NCBI RefSeq assembly: GCF_023343835.1
Contig: NC_064438.1
Location: forward strand, 57,436,578 to 57,500,577
Origin: Lagopus muta
Taxonomy: Eukaryota > Chordata > Aves > Galliformes > Phasianidae
Direction: 5' to 3'
DNA: 64,000 bases
The notes under the pieces were generated by a model. It worked only from the letters and a program-made list of their open reading frames with translations. It did not search any database and was not told where the DNA came from. This document shows positions 47,301 to 61,954 of this stretch, piece by piece (position 1 is the stretch's first letter; the number at the start of each line of letters is the position of its first letter). A program made the translations under genes and the position numbers.

Positions 47301-50300
47301 CAGGAAAGCGATCCGAGTTATATTTAACTTCTCTTTTTTTCAGACTTAGTTTTCAGATGGATCAGTTCTTGAGCTCATTCACATCCAGCACCAGCAGTTG
47401 TGTGCATACAGCTGGGTGCACAGCGTGACACAGGAACGAGAGAGCAAGAGCAGAGAAGGGGAAGGTGGCTTTGATGGCAGAGCAAAGATACTTGGGCACA
47501 GTGCCCTGTACTGCTGCTGTCCAGCACAGTGTTCAGTAAGGTCACACGTTCATTGTTCACATCTGGTAATTAAGGACATGTAAAGCTTTTCCTTTTAAAG
47601 GAAACTGCTTTCAGTTCTTGTAGGCTGGAATAAGGTCGAGCATCAGAACTCAAAGCTGCATGAATCCTTCTCTTCTCTATGGTCACCAGTGGTAGAAACT
47701 GAAGGCATCTGGTTGAAGTGGAGATGTGGCAAAGATGGGAGTGAATGGGATTGTCTGGTCAGTAGGCCTAGCAGAGAAAAGAAATACTGGAACCAGATGG
47801 GAGGCCGTGCCTGAGGAAAGAGAAATAACAAATTACTGGTTTGTAGGTGACACTGGCAAGGAGAAGGCTGGGGACTGCTGAATGCTCCTTGATGAAACTG
47901 ACACTGTTAAAGCTTTTGTGTTGTGCTAAATACAGTGCGAACTGTGGTTTGAGAAGTGACTGATTGAGGTGTGACCCAGTACCACAATTAGTGAGAACTG
48001 CAGACCTGTATTTCTACTTCTGCCTCAGTTCTCCACTTCTGCTATAAACAACAATACCATGTTCTAATTTCAGGAGTTTTTGCAATTATCACTAATACTA
48101 TTTCCAGTGTTTTAATAACTATTTTTTAGCCATAATAATAGCCTTTTAATTTGAGAAGCTTCATAAATGCATGCACAATATTCAATTGAAAGCACTCTTA
48201 CAGCACCAGAGCCTGACTTCCTGTATCAGCTGTGGTTTCTACTAGTTATAGCCAGCACACTGCAACTGTGTTATTAGCTTTAAGCACAAAAATCATTAAT
48301 ACCTGTACTTTGTTTGTTCATTTTAGCATGTTTGGAAACAGCATTGTGAGACTTAATATACTTGCCAAATTGCAGGACGATGCACCTGATGGAAGGAGAG
48401 CTGCCTACCTCCATGTCAGGAAGCTGTGGAGCGAGCATTAATGGGAAGCTGTACATTTTTGGTGGATTTGATGATAAAGGATACAGTAATCGGGTATTGT
48501 GTTCTTTTCTTCGTAACGTGTCGTATTTGAACAAACAGAAATACTGACCTGACTGAAATAAGGAGAAATGTAAGGAAAAACTCTCATTTGTAGAAAAAAT
48601 GTACTTTTAAACTGACCAAAAAAACCCCTTTCTGTTTTAATGTTCAACTCCATTTATTTTTTTTCTTTGAATTTTTGTTGAATCGTAGCTTCAGAACGAG
48701 ACTCAGTTTGAAACATTTTCTTTCTAAGAATTGCCAGAGCTTTCCTGAGGACTTTAAAAAAAATTGATAGTGGCAGTTGAAATTGATCTTGTACATCACT
48801 TTGGTGATTACCTTCCTCACATAATGAGCAGTAGATAAAATATAACTGCTGGTTTTCACAGTAACCAAAGAGCGAAGCGGCTTTGCTATCATTTAGTGCA
48901 GAGGCAGGCAGAGTTCGGTGCAGGCTAGAAAATAACTGATAGGAAGGCTGCCGTCACCTTTCAGGTTAGCAGTCCCTCCTCAAACACTGCTGATTTTGGT
49001 GTGGGTATTCCATTTAGGTCAGGTAGAAATACCTGTGGTTATTAGAACTGAACAGAGAGCTGCTGCAGGTTGCTTACAAGGCTTCTGTTGGCAGGAGGAG
49101 CAGGGTATTACTATACTGGTCTGACAGAGAAGGCAAGGAAACTGGCCACTCATGTTTTAACTGTGTTTTTGTGGTGAATGGGGCTCTTGCCATGTGTTGC
49201 TATCTATTATAGAGTTCACACTGTGTTTTTATTTTTAAAGGAACAGCATATTCTGGGGGTAGGGATGTTGTTTTTGGTGCTGCTTTGTACCAGATCGTTC
49301 AGCACCATTTATACTGAAAATGTTGTGATTTTGTTTTTCTTTTAAGCTGTATTATGTTAATTTGCGAACAAAAAATGGAACCTATAGGTGGAAAAAAATC
49401 ACCAATTTTAAAGGTCAACCTCCTACACCACGTGACAAGCTCTCCTGCTGGGTGTACAAGGACAGGTAACACATTAACAATATTTATTATGTATTGACTG
49501 CAGAGAGGGAGTGCTATAACATGAAGAGAACACAGGCTGGTGATGTGTGACACTAAATCTTAGCTTGAGTTGCTGTGGGATTTTGTGTGACTCTCCTAAC
49601 TTTATACCAGAGTTCTCTCACGTGTGAGCTGAATGAATGGTAAGTATAAACCTGCTTTAGGAGAGGGTTAGGAAGCTCGGGGAAAGTTTCTGGGTTGCTT
49701 TGAGGCTTTGGGTAAAAACTATTGCACTTGTATTACTTCCAGAAGTTAAAAGAAATCAGTGTAGAAATGACATTGAATTTCTGTTGCTTTATGTAACTAT
49801 TAATTTATTTCCTGCAATAGGGTATATTTAGTATATTTTGAAGTATTTTTAGTAGCATACAAGTACTAAGAATTGCAAGGACATGTCAGTATCATTGCAT
49901 TATGAGATCCAAGCCAGCCCGTGTGTGTTATATAATTACTGAGCATATTTGGGGAAAAAAATGCTTAGCTAAAACATATTTTACATCAGATTTTACAGTT
50001 ATTATGGAAGGTTGCTGGATTGTGGCATCTGTAGTCACAACTGAGTGATGTCAGCTATTTATGACAAAATTATTGTGATTGAGTAAGAAAATGGTGTATG
50101 CTAAACATTTCAAAATGTAAATGATTCTGATGGATTCTACATTAGAGATGTTCAGATTAAGCTGTATGATGTATCTGGGCTGTATCTTGGTTTTGTAATT
50201 CTAATTTAACTTCAAGATAAACAAAAATTGTGTCTTAGAATCACAGAATGGTTTGGATTGGAAAAAGACTTTTAAGATCATCCAGTTCCAAGCCCTGCTG

Positions 50301-53300
50301 CAGGCAGGGACACCTCCCTCTAGAGCAGGTTGCTCCCAGCCCCATCCAGCCTGGCCTGGAGTGCTTCCAGGGAGGGACATCCACAGCCTCACTGGGCAAC
50401 CTGCTCCAGTGTCTCCGTGTATTTGAAGCAAACTTCATTTGCTATTAATGCAAGATCATTCAAAATTAAACGGTAGTCTGAATAGATAAACTTAATCAGT
50501 ACACTGAGATCACCTGTTTCAGGTGGCAGAGTGTAACCAGCATAACCTTTTTGTTTAACAAGAGCACGTGGGGCCCAGCTATGCACATTAGAATTTTACA
50601 AGGTGTGAATTTACAGATCTTAGTGTACTGCACGATGCTTTCACTGTTTGCTTAGGAATGTCAGTCTGGAATGACTTCACCACGGCATCATTTCCTTAAT
50701 TGCCCTCTCCCAAGATACCAAATACCCTCAAATGTTGAAGTTAAACAAACCTTTAGGAGCCATTTCCTGTGGATGGCTTTTTGATGGGTGGAATATGAGG
50801 CTGGGAGGTACGTGACAATGCCTGCAGTGCAGCACTTCCAGTAACTTTTAGTTGGAAGAATCTCTTAAGTGATGGAAGGAGTTTGTGAGCTGAGCTTTGG
50901 GAACATTAGTTGAAAAAGGGGGTTTATGGAAAGCTAACAAATACTGCAGAAGCATGGGAAGTGGAAAAAGCGTGGAGATGTTCTGCCTTGTGTGTAATGT
51001 GTCATTTTGCCTTGTGTCTGGCAACATGACTGTGATAAACTTGTGGGTGGAGGAATGCAGAGTGGGCACTTGGAGGTATCTTGTATCTCCCTCCTCATAG
51101 AGGTGGATTTTTGTCAGGCACAGAGGACTGTAACAGTTCTACCTTTGTGCTGGAAAGGTTCTCTGTGTAATTAGGTGCAACGTGAAATATTTGTATTTGT
51201 GTTATTCATAGTACAGTAGGTAAAGCACAACTTCAAACTGATCATTACAGCTTATTCATTTGAGTGCTATGTTAAAAGCTAACTTCTTTTCTCTGTTGGT
51301 GTTTCAGGCTAATATATTTTGGGGGCTATGGCTGTAGGAAGCACAATGAGCTGAGTGATTGCTTTGATGTCCATGATGCATTTTGGGTAAGGGATTTCCT
51401 GCAACTTAGAATGTTTTGTCCTTCCTGATTGTCAAAACATGGCCTTTTTGCTTTGCTCACTAGGTGTGAAGGTCTGCTTGATTGTCTTTTATGTGTAGAA
51501 TCAGCACAAATGTAAATTTGAGTCTTCTATTGAAAATCTCTTGTTGCACTTTGGAATGGGGTTGAGCATTTATTTGTAGCACCCACTGCTAGGCTTTGAG
51601 TACAATGAAACAAAATGCTGTGAAAGTAAAAACAAAGACAGTATTTAAAATCTGAAAGTGTATTTTAAGCATAGAACTCCCAGAGTATGTTAGATTTTCT
51701 TTTTTTCCTTGAAGTAATAGCAGGGAATATTATAGCTTCACAGATGTAACGGACAAACACCACTGGTGGTTTTTCTTAATTTCTTTACCAAGTCAATGCC
51801 AGGTGCTTTAATGACTGTAATGAGCTCCTACAGATGGCAGAAGGAAGGAGTCTGGTGAAAGTGTTCATTCACATGAATTAATAGATATGCATTCAAAGGA
51901 GTGCAGAGCCTTAGCTCACATGCTAAATATTGCCTTGCAGGAAATGTACTACTTTGTGCAGTAAGATATATTGTAGAACTTGCCTACTGCAGCCACTGAT
52001 TTTGGAGCTCAAAACTCGTTTTCAGAAGAGCCATCATCCCTAATGCTCCTGACTGCTGCTGGTCTGCTTTAACCACACCCAAGTTCCTCTAAAACACTTT
52101 AAAACAGCCCACGTTGGTTTTTTTTTCCTTAAATAAAATAGTTTAGTTTATTTTCTTTTTGATAGATCACTTCTCAGTCTGTACCCTTTAATGAGCACAT
52201 AGATTTTAAGATGAAATAACATTTTTTATTTCTGAACTTCTCTTTTAGGAAGGACAGATTTTCTGGGGATGGCATAATGATGTTCATGTTTTTGATACAA
52301 ACACACAAACTTGGTCTCAACCCGCAATTAGAGTGAGTGTTTTTAAGTCTTGCTGTCTGAGAAAATTGTGCTTTTCCTGCATTTTGAATAGTTCCCAAGC
52401 TCTAGAAATTGATGTCAGGACAATTTGAATATGCATAGTGTCACACTGGTTTGTAACGCTGAACAGGAGGACATTGACAGAACTGAAATGTGCAGGACTC
52501 AAGGTTTGACACCGTGACTTTTTGCCCTCCAGGATGTGATTAGATGGGTGTTGGGTTTTTTCTGTCATGTTCTGAGACTAAAAATATAGAAAGGTTCAGA
52601 GAGCTATTTGTAATATGTATAGATTAGATGCTACAGTATTTCATACCTAGAATGCAGAGCTTTGTATTCAGACTTCAGATGTTGGGAATACAAAATTACT
52701 GTCAGCTCTCCATTACTGGAAGGATGAGGCACTGGAATACTCCCCAAAAGCATTTATTGTGTATAGCAGAGAGGTGCTGAGAATCAGTCAGAGCATGGAG
52801 GCATTTCAGTGGCCCTCGCACAGCACACGTGGGTCCTGCAGAATGCATTCTGCTGCCTCTTGGGCTGTCCTGTAGTTCTTTCAGGGCTGGAAACATTCCT
52901 TAGCTGGGGCATAAGCATTAAGCCATGCTGCATGTCCTAGCAAAGGCCTTCTGGGACACAGCAAAGGTCTTTGGGCGGTGTGTGGTGTAAATGTATGAAT
53001 GGTTTTAGTGGTGCCTGCTGGTGTTGATGAACACTGTTGATCTGTTTTGATGTGAAGCTGTTTGGTTGATTGCAACCGTGTATAATTAATCTGCAACGTG
53101 GATGAATTTTCACAGATAACTGAGAGTTGGCCCTATGAGAATTTAAGGCTGGCCAGGGGATTTCTTCCTCCCTTCTTTCCCCTCTCCTTTTTCATAAAGC
53201 TGATAGGTCAGTCAGTGTGAGTGATAGCAACAGTGGTCTTGAAATTGAGGCTCTCTTGGTTTAACATTCAGCCCTCATAGTCTTAAAAAAGGCCAAGAGA

Positions 53301-56300
53301 GAGACAGAAAACCTATCTGTATTGTTAGATGAGGCCTTCAGTCTTTATTTGTGAAGTACAAATGTTGGTTAATATGAGGGGGTTACATGTGCATTATTTG
53401 AGTGCTGGGTAAATGCAGTTGCTGTATTCTCTTGGGGCCTAGTATTGAAAAATGTTTCAACAAATCCCTCATAGCCATACAGTCATGTTAGAATAAACAG
53501 ACCAGATAGCCTCCAGCAAATACAGTATTTCAGTAGTCTTCCAAAGGAGTGGATATACTCAGTTTCCCAGTAAAATACTGATTAAATAGAATAATATAGA
53601 GATTCAGAAAATCCTGCTGAGTTTACAGAAAGACTCATTAGAGGTATATGGCAACAAGGTCTGTTGCCATAGGTTGTTTTATTTACCAGATGTTCTGAAA
53701 TTCCTACAAAATTAAATGCAAAAAAAATGAATTTATTGTTTAAAAATAAAAGCTATCTCTTTCCAACTTAGCCAGGGAAGATTTTGTAGCATGTGGCTGT
53801 TAGGTGTTACACAAACACTAAGAATCTGATCCCAGAGATCTCTGGTACCAGTTCCTGATAGTTTGCACCTGGGAAAAAGTAAAGTTTCCTGGAATATATC
53901 AGCAGTTACTGATGTGTTATTTTAATTTCATGCTTAGGAAGTAAAGATAGATGAATTGAATTTCACTTGAATAAATCATTGATAAATTAGACCAGGAGGG
54001 AATACATTAAGCATTAGCAGCTGAAGGAACTCATTGGAAGCTGTCCTTAGCAGCTGTGTGTATTTTCTAATGCCTGTGGAGTCTTGGATGTGCTTATAAA
54101 TTATTTATCGATGCCTGTTGGCCTTTGTGACCGACTGCCCACGACTCCTTGGCTGACACTTTGACCACGTTGTGAAATAACATCTGTTGATCCTTCCAGG
54201 GTGGAGATCCACCTCAGCCTCGAGCAGCCCACACGTGTGCTGTACTGGGAAATAAAGGATACATCTTTGGAGGACGAGTGCTGGTTAGTGTATAATTAAA
54301 ACATTTATTGGTGGTAACGTTATTTTTTTTGTTAGAGTTTGTGTTTCCTTGTTTTGAAGGTTGTTTTTTTTCTTGTTTGTTTGTTTAAAGCAAATTATTT
54401 TTGCAGTAGAAACAAGTCCAAAGCATTACTGGCCTAACCAGTATGTTTATGAGTGGTGAACCCAGAATGCTCTTTCATTCCCCTGTGCCTTACAAAATGG
54501 AGATTCTGTCTTTCTGTCTACAGTATTGATGCTGAAATATGAATTGTACCAAAAAGGGAAAAACAGATTGACTGTATGATAAATGTAAATGCTTAGAAAT
54601 CAACAAAAATGGCTGACCTGCATCTGTAGGAGATGCTTCTTGAGAAGCAGAGAGAACAAACCTGACAACAGGTCAGATTTTAATAAATGGAGGGATGCTA
54701 GCATTCTGTGCTTGGTACAGCATTGCAGGTTTATGCATCGCTTAATGAAATGATAGCAAGTAGTGAACACAACCAGGATTTTAGCTTGTGCTATTTTTCT
54801 TTCCTAGAGGAAGGGAAACTATGTCAGAACAGTCATTTCTTCCTCATTTTTACCTGCTGAGAAATTGAAGTTTATTATAATGTGTTTGATTTATATTTTA
54901 TATTGACAATTGCAACACATGCTTCTGAAAGGTAGGAAATACCAGATTTCAGCTGGCTTGATAATTTAAACTATTTTTTGCATACTAGTGTCTGAATTAT
55001 GGTCATTTAGAAAAGCAGGATGTGATTACAATGTCTGGACACAAAGCTCATGTCTCTGTACATTCAAGCTGGCCCAGCAAGCTGCAGCACGTTATCTGAT
55101 AGCACAGGCTGCTGCAGCCAGCAGTCATCTCAGTCCCATTAAGCCTCTCCTCTGCTCTCTGAACTCCAGTTTTGCAGTCTGTCTTTACCTTCAGCCTGTT
55201 TTGTGTCCTTGTTAAAGAATATGTGAAGAGCATTGGAGACATTGCTGTCAACAGCTCTTTTCTGTGTGTCCAATAGAGGCTCTTGACTGCATGAGTAAGG
55301 TTTGTATGTACTTTCTTGATAGCTGATCTAAGACTGTACCATTTAGTACACTGTCTTAAATCTACTGCCACTTAAGAATCATCAAGGGCAAAGAGATGTA
55401 GATGATGTACTGTGCATATTTAAAGCAAAGCTGGGTTCTCACTGTATTGTCTTAACTCTTAAATTCCTTACTTTCCTAGCGCTTTTTCACTTGGGGGAAA
55501 ACAAAAGTCACAGGTATAATCCTATGGTTGGTCATCTGTACCTAAGGAACTTGAAGCTACCACTGGAAAGTAGGGAGATACTAAAATCTCAATAAAACAT
55601 TTAATTTTTCTAGCATTGGTTAGAGGAAATTTTCTCCTTACACTTCTTCTCTGTTGAAGCATAAAATAAATGTAAGTATTTAAACCTGAGGCAGCAATCC
55701 AATATTAATAATATATATCCCTTTCTTATGTCTAAAAACAGAGATAGTAGTGAGTAGTCTTAACTAATGTAGGTTTCACCAAGCATCTGGAAAGTTCTTT
55801 GCCAGATTAGTTTTGTTATGGGAGGGAAAATGTACCAACTCTTCTTAGAGCTGCTGCAAAAGCATAGGTAAGATAATATTTTTATATGTCTCCATATGAG
55901 CTGGAATTCATAAGAAATGTGAGAAACATTGTGAGGCAAGTAAAAAAAAAAAAACAACACCTAATTTAAGTTACTGTGTACTCACTCATCCATATTTATA
56001 AAAAATTGCTACAGTTTTAGCCTGTTTTTTACCTGTTACTGATTCATAGCCTTTAATTGTATTCAGCTAGAAGATGAGCCTTTATGCTTTCTATTGCTAT
56101 GAAAAGTAACAGTAAAGGAGCTTTTGAAAGCACTCTGTCTCCATAGTTTTACTGTATGCAAGAAAAGGAGTTAAGTAACTGTTGGTTGGAAATGTCCTAT
56201 AGTGAACATACACCAGCTTCATCTTAGAAAGCTTTGATAACCTAAACCTTGAATTCTCAAGGTATTGTAATTTTTCCCCATTCAAGTTCTCCTTATTTTT

Positions 56301-59300
56301 CAAGCTGTAAAAGTCGTGCTGTGACTTTTTTCGTTCTTCTCAAGGAAGGCCTACAGTTCTGTTACAAAATGGCTTACTCCTGCTTGCTCAGATGGAGACC
56401 AGGCACGCAGATCAAGGCAGGTGGAAAATGGCCACAAAAATCAAATATGCAGTCAGTTATTCACTTAGAATTTCTTCCCACTGCTGAGGGAAAAGTTTTT
56501 ACCCAAGTACCTTTTCAGGGCAATCAGAGAGGAAAGTAACCAAGGCTGATGGTGTTGATTCTTAGCAGTCTGCATTATGTTGCCTTTGATACAGGCTCAC
56601 AGTCTTTGGATTGTTGCTGAAGCCCCACCTCTGTCTGGCAAAACTGCAAACAGTAGCTTCCAGAGCTGTGGGTTTGGACAAACATGATTTACAAATATCT
56701 AAGGAAATAAATGGGTAGTGGGAGAGACTGAAAAAGTATCTGGTCTTAAGCAAATACCGTGTGTCACAGTTAGCTGCAGTAGGCTGTGAGGTCTATAAAT
56801 GAATTCTTGCTAACCACAGCTGAACTGAATCCTGCCTCTCATTTAGCAAGTCTACAGACATGAGAGGGAGAGAAACTAAATGTAAAGAACAAAATCTGCA
56901 GCTCAGGACCTTCTGATCTACCATTCATTTCTGTGTACTTCTGTGGCCTACAAAGCTCTGCTCCCTCTGGCTTTCTCTCAGTCTCTCTGTAGTGCAGAGG
57001 TACTTTGCAGAACAGGATTGCATCGTGTGCTGTGTCCAAGCTAAGCCAGGGTTGCTGCACTGTGCCTGTTGCAATTGAACTGCTCTGTGACTCCAGCTAA
57101 GACTTCCACACAGCCTGTGCTACCCACAAGTTATTAGTAAACTGGAGCTCACCTGTGATTTCTCCACTGAGCTGTTGTGTAATTAGATATGCCCTAAGAG
57201 GACGTGCCCTCTGGCTCCAGTTAATTCTGTCTGTTTCACTGCAGGATTCAGAAATACAAGAAAGCTCCAGCCTGAAAGGGTTTTTCTCTCCCTCAAGTAG
57301 CACCTGCTTTCTTAATAACCACTTGCTAAATTTCACTGAAGCCACTTGGGGAGGACATGAGAGACGAGTGAAATTTTGGAAAGCTGTATTTAATTTTGTA
57401 TGAGAGTAGTAAGTGTAATTTCCACCTTAGAGATACCTTATTATCAATTCACTTTCTATTCTAGAAATAAATGAAGGAAGCTTACAGAGTTTAGGAAACA
57501 TTCAGTGAGGCGTGAGGAGTTAATGTAAGACACGAAGCAGGGAAGGAAAGCTAAAGACATCAGTAAAGAACTGCGCTTCCTGAGAAGAGTAACCTCCCCC
57601 CAGAGGGTGAAGTCTTGCTTTTGTCCATAAATTAAGGAGCAAATATGGGGTTGCTCTGCTCCTCCTTCTCCTTCTAGTTCACCATAATACAAATCTTCCC
57701 AGGGAAAAGGCTCTACAAGGAACCAGAAAGGGCCAGGAAGGCTTGAAGTCATGAGGCTTCTCCTATTCATCCTTCTGGGAGGAAAGGGCACCTTTTTCCA
57801 AAGTTGGAGCTAGAGCTGGTAAAAGAAGATGATGATCAAAATCAATTGTACCAGGAATCATTTGAAAACAGGCTCAGAAGTATTATGTGGACTCTGTTCC
57901 TCCAGGTAAGACCCTGAAAATCAGGAATGGGAGAAAGTGGGAAGGAAGGAAAGTTAGTCCAAAAGATGGTGAAGTCTCATGTTTAAGCAGAAAGTTTTTG
58001 TATAAAGATTGATGAAGTAGTAATGCAGTCTTTTCAGCAGCTCTTCACGCATCTGATGCCTAATGTATGCATGCTTATATTTCTTTTTAACCTTTTTGTC
58101 ACTGAAGATAAGAAGATACATTGAACTGCAGTATTTCTTTTACAAAGATTTGAGTTGTAATAGCTGTTTGATTGTAAATCTGAGCCTGGAGAGCTATACT
58201 GAGTTTACTGTAACAGCAGTGATCAATAAATATGTCACCCTTAGTGCCTTTCATCACACTAGAAAGCTAGTCCTGAGACAAAGCAGATCTTGGTTAATGT
58301 TTACTGGGCTGCATCTAAATGAATATGCCATAGATATGTAAGATATCTGAGTCCTTGTGGCTCATAGGGAAATGCAAACCCTCTTACGATGCTTAATGCT
58401 TTTGAGCCTGTTAAGAACCAATGTAGGATTATGAGCTGAGTGATTAAATATAGTAGCTGGGAGTTATAAATACAGGAGCAACTGTAGGAAAACTTGGCGT
58501 GCTTGCCTATGTGATACCTGACTGTGAGCTTTATAGTTTCCCTAATGAGGGTTGAGTAGATAGACATTTTAATTTATTAAAGCTATGTTAAAGGGCTGAA
58601 TCTCAGACAGAAATGTCCAACTGATGCTGTGTTTTGAATTCAGAATGAAGTTGATGTAATTACTCATTTGTCAATCTGTTGAAACATTAGCATGTAAAGT
58701 TATTATACATTGATTTCCTAGGGACCGAGGAACTGAAAACTGCTCCATCTTCTGCCTTTTTAAAGAGAGGAAAGTCAGCTAAGAGGTCTTGAACAGCATC
58801 TTCATGAAAGCTTAATTTGCAATATAACAGCACCTTTCTTTCTTCCCCTCCTTTAATCCATGTCCTCTGTATTGAACTGTTATTCCAAGACGATTAAATA
58901 TTTGCAATTCTGGAGGCCACAATGTTGTTTTTTTCCCCACCCTATCCTCAAGTGTCTAACTGTGTACAAGTACAGCAGAAGAATCTCAGTAATTGCATTT
59001 TGCTTTCTACGTGTGTGATGTGTTCCTCGTTTCCTTCAGAGCCACCTGAAGGAGCAGGAAGCTGAATAGACTTGTCGTGGAAGACAGATCATCTCACTAG
59101 CTGTTAGTTGGACCAGATTCTATTGTTATACTCACCTTCTTGTGGGGGTAAAGTTTCTCAGGCAACGCACAAAAGCACTTGTATTCTGTTTTTCTTAAGT
59201 CTGTTGGCTTATCTGAAGACAAAGCACTAGTTAACATCATCTTCCCCTGGACAGAAACAGGCTAGCACATAAGAGATCAGAGGAGGCCACAGCTATCTTG

Positions 59301-60443
59301 AAAACCTTGCTGTTCCCTGACAAATGCTGAGAGACCTTCCATAGCTTTGATGGACTGCTCTGGAAGTCTCTCAAACTCGCTAACTGGCTGAGTTCTCAGC
59401 GATAAAACTACTATTCTGACTTAAATGACAAGTCTAGTTTCTGCCTCAAAGGATCTACAAGCTGGAGAAAGGCTTATTCTAATAGATCTATGGACTGCCT
59501 TAGGAGAAAGAAATTGTAAGGTAAGGCAAGCTATATTTCCCTACTTCTCAGATACTGTTTAGTACTACCAAGGGGAATCACAAATGTCAGTCAGGTGTAC
59601 TGCAAGGCACTGAAAATACTGCTACAATCTCAAGCAAAGAAATTTTCTCACATTCTCTTCCCAGTCCCCCTCCTTTTATGTTTTCAAGGCAATTACTTCA
59701 TTCTAAAACACAGGCATATATGCAAGCGCATTGATTTCCCATTCTTCTTACTGATGCATTTTATTATTGCCATGGCAAATGCTAAAGGATCATGGAACCT
59801 TATTGACAGCAGTAACTTTGTGAAAGGGCTTGCCATCCAGACAAGAAAAACAAACACAGATGTTTTTAACTTCCTGTGGGATGTCATGCACTGAGTATGT
59901 TACAAGAAATAAGTGAGCAGGCAGCCAGGAAGATGCGTAGTTACAACCAGAACGCAAATAAAAAATGAGAAGCTATGTATAGAGTGTTGTACCTTCTGCT
60001 ATTGCCTACTGCAAGTTCTGTGGATGAAAATTAAACACATCTCCAGGAGTATCACATAGCTCTTCATTAAAGATTGTTTAAGAATAGAAGTGACTCCGTA
60101 GTGCCGCTGCTTTATTACCAGGTGTACTCCTGACAGTTTACTTTCAGAGAGTTGCCTGGTGGTTTTTTTTGGTTGTTATTGTTTGTTTGTTTTTTAGAAG
60201 AAATGCTTTCCATCTGCCTCACAGCGCAGAGTTGTTTTAAGGCACACGGGTACAGGTTTCTTTCTGTCCTAGGATGGTATCACTGAAATACTTTGCTCAT
60301 TGTTCACTTAATACAACTTAACTGGGACATTTTCTTTCTTTCTTCTTTTTTTTTTTTTTATTTTTATTTTTTAATTTATTTTAGCAAACGAGGATGAATG
60401 ATTTGCACTGCCTGAATTTAGACACTTGGACCTGGTCTGGAAG
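43789..60443 (+). CDS. KLHDC1: KLHDC1, kelch domain-containing protein 1 (3' partial; first eight coding exons)
   Basis: KLHDC1 is the substrate receptor of a CUL5 ubiquitin ligase that recognises C-terminal glycine degrons on truncated proteins (family knowledge). Exons: 43789-43890, 46349-46419, 48376-48493, 49347-49465, 51308-51386, 52249-52332, 54200-54283, 60385-60443. Junction phases all close and give 238 codons plus two bases; the human protein has about 406 residues, so roughly 165 C-terminal residues lie beyond the window. The start MAADSMEQFCVAEERSGHCA followed by VVDGNFLYVWGGY resembles KLHDC1 rather than its neighbour paralogue KLHDC2. Kelch blades are marked by VWGGY, YIFGGFDDKGYSN, IYFGGYGC, QIFWGWHNDVHVFD and YIFGGRVL. 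A second in-frame ATG is at 43804. The last visible residues are DTWTWSG. Confidence 0.96.
43891..60384 (+). other. KLHDC1 introns 1-7
   Basis: Introns: 43891-46348, 46420-48375, 48494-49346, 49466-51307, 51387-52248, 52333-54199, 54284-60384. All have GT-AG ends; intron 7 has the less common donor GTTAGT and a long T-rich tract before exon 8. Apart from one CR1 fragment (50234-50416) I see no gene or repeat worth naming, including in the 6.1 kb intron 7. Confidence 0.8.
50234..50416 (-). mobile_element. CR1 3'-end fragment in KLHDC1 intron 4
   Basis: TTAGAATCACAGAATGGTTT followed by AAGACTTTTAAGATCATCCA and TAGAGCAGGTTGCTCCCAGC is a CR1 tail in minus orientation, of a subfamily different from the copies near POLE2. 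Confidence 0.85.
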
Positions 60444-61262
60444 GTAAGCTTTTCTCTCTGATGTTTAAAGTTGAATGTAGCAAATTGAAACACACAGTTA
60501 AATAGTTCCAGTGTTGATTTTGTAGCTTAGCCAAGAGGAGAATGGGAGTTTGGGGACAATTACAACAGCTGTTACATTGTGATCTCAATTTAATTTAATT
60601 TGATAGGGGTTACTACACTTGTTCTGTTCCGCACCAAATCATTGTTAATGCTATTTCAAGCACAGCACGCAGTGATTTAACATCCTAATGTCCATGAAGG
60701 GTTCATTTATACATATGGAATTTTAGTTCTGATGTCCTGAATACTGTGTTTTCCTATACTTTTCCTATATATTTTGCTCTCTGCAGTCCAGGTTGAGGAA
60801 AGGTGATTTTCTTATTTTTTCCATTTCAAGCATCTAAAACTTTTTTTTTTTAATTAGGTAAAATAGCTGACCTAAATATTTCAGTTTTAAACAATGTGAA
60901 GTATTAGCATGCATTTTTAAATGCTATCCTACACTTTCAATACTACATGCATAGAGTCAGTGAATGTATTGTTAGCTTATAGACAAACCAGGAGACCAAC
61001 AGGTGATAACCACTCTTCTGCTCCTACCTGCAAGGAAACCTAATGATAATCCCAGAAATGACCAGAAAGTGCAGCTTTACAATTCTATGCACATTCTGAC
61101 GCTGCTCCAGAGCTTTATGTGCTTCATGCACCTATGATGGACATCTGTGACTTGCTGATCCAATCTCTGCCCTCTGAAACAAGAGCTAAAGCAGGGTGTC
61201 CTCCCTCAATTCCTTCTTAGTGCTGGCGGGCAGCAGGACAAGGAAGTCCCACAGTGACCTAG

Positions 61263-61289
61263 CAGACCTAGCAGGGTAGCTAATCAAAA
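61263..61289 (+). repeat. 27 bp direct repeat, copy 1
   Basis: Begins CAGACCTAGCAGGGTAGC and is identical over 27 bp to 61928-61954, 665 bp downstream in the same intron. Flanks are not similar. Confidence 0.8.
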
Positions 61290-61927
61290 AAGCACCTCTT
61301 TGGAGACTTCTTACATCAGCACTTAAGATTAACTGAAGGTTTAATTGACCATTTTCTTTGTTGTTTTAAAACAAAGAATATTTTGCTTAGATGACACCAC
61401 TGTTATTCTTAGAGAGTGAACTTTCCCTCCAGGTGGATTGATTATGCCAGTTACTGGATGTCATTGCTTCCTTGTTTTTGATTGTTGCACAAGCAGTTAC
61501 TGTTTGACTGACTTTATTATTGCTTTAATAAAGGAAAGCTGTGACATTTGAGTGACAGGTCAGTAAGAGGAACATCAAGCCTTGAAGGAAAGGTGTCATA
61601 GTTGCAGTTCTAAGACCAAGCTGGCCATATTAAAGTTCCTATCCATGTTATTGGCATGTGAAAGCTAATTTCCAGGTTTTCAAAATTTTTCTGTTCCTGG
61701 CCTCAGTACAGCAGATGATTTTACATACAAGTACATGTACATAGTCTGAGACTGAGGATAGACATACTAAATGTAACCATTCCTTTAAACTTGGTCCAGT
61801 ATCCAATTATGTCTATATTGTGATCCAGAGTAGCTCAGAGGACTGACCTGTGACTTAGTATAGCCTGATAATTTGGGACACTGCTGCAAAAAAGCTTTGC
61901 AGGGTGTTTGCACCATGCGTATTTATT

Positions 61928-61954
61928 CAGACCTAGCAGGGTAGCTAATCAAAA
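61928..61954 (+). repeat. 27 bp direct repeat, copy 2
   Basis: Second copy of the repeat at 61263-61289, same orientation. Confidence 0.8.
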
